Shown here one piece after another: positions 62,073-64,000 of a DNA stretch of 64,000 bases. The stretch lies in assembly GCF_008629675.1 (NCBI RefSeq), contig NZ_VWOX01000024.1, positions 21,553-85,552 on the forward strand, read 5' to 3'. The stretch's first letter is position 1. Every line of letters starts with the position of its first letter. Under the pieces are notes generated by a model, which ran no database searches, had not been told where the DNA came from, and worked only from the letters and a program-made list of their open reading frames with translations. This DNA is from Roseiconus nitratireducens (GTDB lineage Bacteria > Planctomycetota > Planctomycetia > Pirellulales > Pirellulaceae). The position numbers were made by a program, and so were the translations under genes.

Positions 62073-62192
62073 TTGTTGGTTTCCAACACGGAGGCTTCAC
62101 GTCATTCGAATAACGCTACAAATCACCGAGTCGCGGCGGACGACCTGACCACAGAAACAACCCCAAATCGGCGACTGCAGTGCATCTGATTG

Positions 62193-62681
62193 CTATGCGA
62201 CAGCATCAACACGGCCATACACGAGAACGATGCGATCAAGGTAAAGTTCGTCCGTCACAACTGAGAGTTGCCGTACAAGAGAGTCGTTGATCAGTCGAAT
62301 CGTATCGCACACCTTGGTGTCGCCATCACCGTACCGCAAAGCAATTCCAACTGGATAAGGCAATGAATATTCCGGCACACCGTCCGGAATGAGGGACCCC
62401 ACTCGACCATCAAACAAGACCCTGCCCGACATAGGTCGGTAATCATTCACCTGGATCCCCTCCGTGTCGAACATGAGCTGACAGAAATCCGCTCCCCGTT
62501 CCGAAAAAGCCCCGTCGCGCAAGTTTAGTTGTAAACCTGTCGACTCGTTGAAATCATCAATCGAGATGTCATCTGATCCGCAAAGCCACGATCGAATCTC
62601 GGAGTCGTCTCCGTCTGACTCAGTTTCACCATTCCAATGCAAGTATTGACACAACTCCCACGATCCATTCATGTTAGACAT
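62193..62681 (-). CDS. acidic hypothetical protein
   Basis: A 162-aa soluble, acidic protein starting MSNMNGSWELCQYLHW; an internal ATG three codons on is possible. It has mixed alpha/beta character with GRVLFDGRVGSLIPDGVPEY in the middle. No family recognised; no signal peptide. Confidence 0.55.
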   Translation of the reverse strand: MSNMNGSWELCQYLHWNGETESDGDDSEIRSWLCGSDDISIDDFNESTGLQLNLRDGAFSERGADFCQLMFDTEGIQVNDYRPMSGRVLFDGRVGSLIPDGVPEYSLPYPVGIALRYGDGDTKVCDTIRLINDSLVRQLSVVTDELYLDRIVLVYGRVDAVA

Positions 62682-62781
62682 ACTCCGCTCGTCATCGATT
62701 CGTTCGCATCGAGTCGAGGATCAGTAGCTGGTGAAGCTGACATTGATCTCGAAAAACCGCACTACCGCCGTCCGGTTCATG

Positions 62782-63309
62782 TCATGGTTGCCCGCCGTCA
62801 GATGTGTCAGCCGGCGATCCATCTTTGGGCTCAGGTAGAATGTTGACACCATTGAAGTCACTCAGCTTCAGATCAAATCGGTCAGGTAGGCCCATGGGCT
62901 CTCCGTCAGGACCAACTTCACGAGCAAGAATGACGATCGATACATCAGCCCTCTTGACGACATCTTTGTCCGATTCCTCAGGAGGAGTAAATGATGGCGT
63001 CCGGATCTTGACGGGTAGAACAGTGTCTGGTTTGTCCACGGACCAGTCGAATGTGTGAAGCGGAACATGTCCAGTCTTGTTCTTGCGTTTCAACAGCACC
63101 TGGCTGCGAACGGTGAACACTCTTGGCGAATCAAAATGCAGCCGGAAGATGTAGTCATTCCATCCCCCCATCGCGCTGCCCATCCCCAGTGTTAACCTCC
63201 CCGGATTCTCTTCCGCCCATTCAGGTGTCAGCTCTGCGTACTCGGCCGATGAGAAGGAAGCTGATATCAGAGCAATAAGAATCGCCACCAAAAGTCGATT
63301 GATCTTCAT
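62782..63309 (-). CDS. secreted hypothetical protein
   Basis: A 175-aa protein with a signal peptide (MKINRLLVAILIALISASFSSA, cut near residue 22). The rest is beta-rich (YIFRLHFDSPRVFTVRSQV, ADVSIVILAREVGPDG) and ends in an acidic tail. No family recognised. Confidence 0.62.
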   Translation of the reverse strand: MKINRLLVAILIALISASFSSAEYAELTPEWAEENPGRLTLGMGSAMGGWNDYIFRLHFDSPRVFTVRSQVLLKRKNKTGHVPLHTFDWSVDKPDTVLPVKIRTPSFTPPEESDKDVVKRADVSIVILAREVGPDGEPMGLPDRFDLKLSDFNGVNILPEPKDGSPADTSDGGQP

Positions 63310-63441
63310 CTCGTTCCGTCAATTCGGGTCACGGGTGCGATCAGCGGCCGGAGGGAGTTTGATGACGAATCGCGAAACCTCTCCACCGCCGCTCCGTTGC
63401 ATCGCATGGTGCGTCGGACTGGCGCATCCACCGAAGCTAAG

Positions 63442-63957
63442 TCAATTCCTGCTCTGCGAAGCACTTGGGGCTCGCAGGCTGTAGGCGTACTCCGGAAAGA
63501 AGGGATCCCCCTGACTGAAGCGGCGATGCAATAGTTTATCCGGATCAACAATCGTTGTGTTTTTCACCCCAAGTTGATTGAGTGCCGTGGTTAGGGCGCG
63601 AGTCGTCTCGAACGGAAAACCGCTCCCGGGAGCAAGCGTTAAATCCGTGCCGTCAATCCTCATCACGACAAATGAGGCGGACGAGAATTCCAAAGAGATA
63701 TCCTGATGGGCGACCAAACGCCCGACATCGATCTTCTGATCAGAGAGCGTTTCGGCGATCGCGTCGATGACTTTAAAGTCGATACCGCTAGGAACCTGAA
63801 TCTCGACACTCGATTCCTGATGTCCGTTGGCCGGCGAGTGGCGAAGGGTGATCCAAATGGGGCTTGATGAACGTTGCAACTGTTCAGCGAAGATATTCGC
63901 GTCCCCGAGTAGCGTGGCGAACAAGCAACCAGCAAGACAAATAATTCTCAAAGACAT
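63442..63957 (-). CDS. secreted hypothetical protein
   Basis: A 171-aa protein. ATG 63957 follows GGAGG by eight bases and gives MSLRIICLAGCLFATLLG, a signal peptide; the frame open to 63975 is less likely. The body is beta-rich (VVMRIDGTDLTLAPGSG). No family recognised, but size and layout recall the first gene of the window. Confidence 0.62.
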   Translation of the reverse strand: MSLRIICLAGCLFATLLGDANIFAEQLQRSSSPIWITLRHSPANGHQESSVEIQVPSGIDFKVIDAIAETLSDQKIDVGRLVAHQDISLEFSSASFVVMRIDGTDLTLAPGSGFPFETTRALTTALNQLGVKNTTIVDPDKLLHRRFSQGDPFFPEYAYSLRAPSASQSRN

Positions 63958-64000
63958 AGCGAAGGCCTCCATCAAGAGAGAAAAGTTGAGATTGTGTACC

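Noticed and set aside
1..64000. CRISPR arrays, tRNA or rRNA genes, transposases, phage genes
   Set aside because: None found: the only regular repeats are the 119-bp hairpin array and the GGCC-rich blocks, which lack spacer/repeat structure of CRISPR type.

Overview
The window comes from a planctomycete, most likely a marine Pirellulaceae relative (Rhodopirellula-like). The evidence is a DUF1501 / DUF1549-DUF1553 pair, a DUF1559 prepilin-like protein, a BlaI/M56 pair, a sulfatase remnant, an NPYAPP-type membrane protein, small proteins with N-termini like FSLRVLM and FSLRFLIAAVTLIAILLG, GTG/TTG starts, and GC-rich palindromic intergenic repeats. No rRNA, tRNA, CRISPR array, transposase or phage gene was seen.

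Layout. 0.2-7.3 kb (+): a small secreted protein, then a four-gene phosphonate-type operon (phosphonoacetaldehyde-reductase-like iron dehydrogenase, DUF5690/OPA-like transporter, FAD amine oxidase, phosphonatase-like HAD hydrolase), a polytopic membrane protein, a block of GGCC-rich repeats and a methyltransferase. 7.3-10.2 kb (-): a Wza-type export lipoprotein with a clear terminator and a large lineage-specific lipoprotein-like protein. 10.6-34.5 kb (+): an exopolysaccharide locus. It has a WecA/TagO-like initiating transferase, a NusG/RfaH-like antiterminator, nucleotide-sugar genes (ugd, fcl, gmd), then a compact run of polymerase/ligase, flippase, methyltransferases, five glycosyltransferases, an acyltransferase, a second polymerase, a bi-domain oxidoreductase and a heparinase II/III-type protein. 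UDP-glucuronate and GDP-fucose are the predicted building blocks.

34.6-53.5 kb: a large secreted propeller-like protein whose N-terminus is the remnant of a sulfatase (-), a PHP-domain protein, rhaA with an NCS1-type permease and a tiny membrane protein (+), then a minus-strand group (DUF1549/DUF1553, DUF1501, SGNH hydrolase, alpha/beta hydrolase, methyltransferase). A plus-strand group follows: DUF1559, BlaI, M56 peptidase and a metallophosphoesterase that runs into a 119-bp tandem repeat. 53.8-64 kb: almost only small minus-strand membrane or secreted proteins, many without recognisable family, with one GNAT, one ASCH, one DUF3750 and one FKBP protein. A second copy of the GGCC-rich repeat lies here in inverted orientation.

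The most notable points are the minimal phosphonate operon with an unusual transporter; the sulfatase-remnant fusion; hairpin repeats with apparent compensatory base changes, one array of which supplies the C-terminus of a gene; and two small genes below the usual ORF cut-off (59 and 26 aa).
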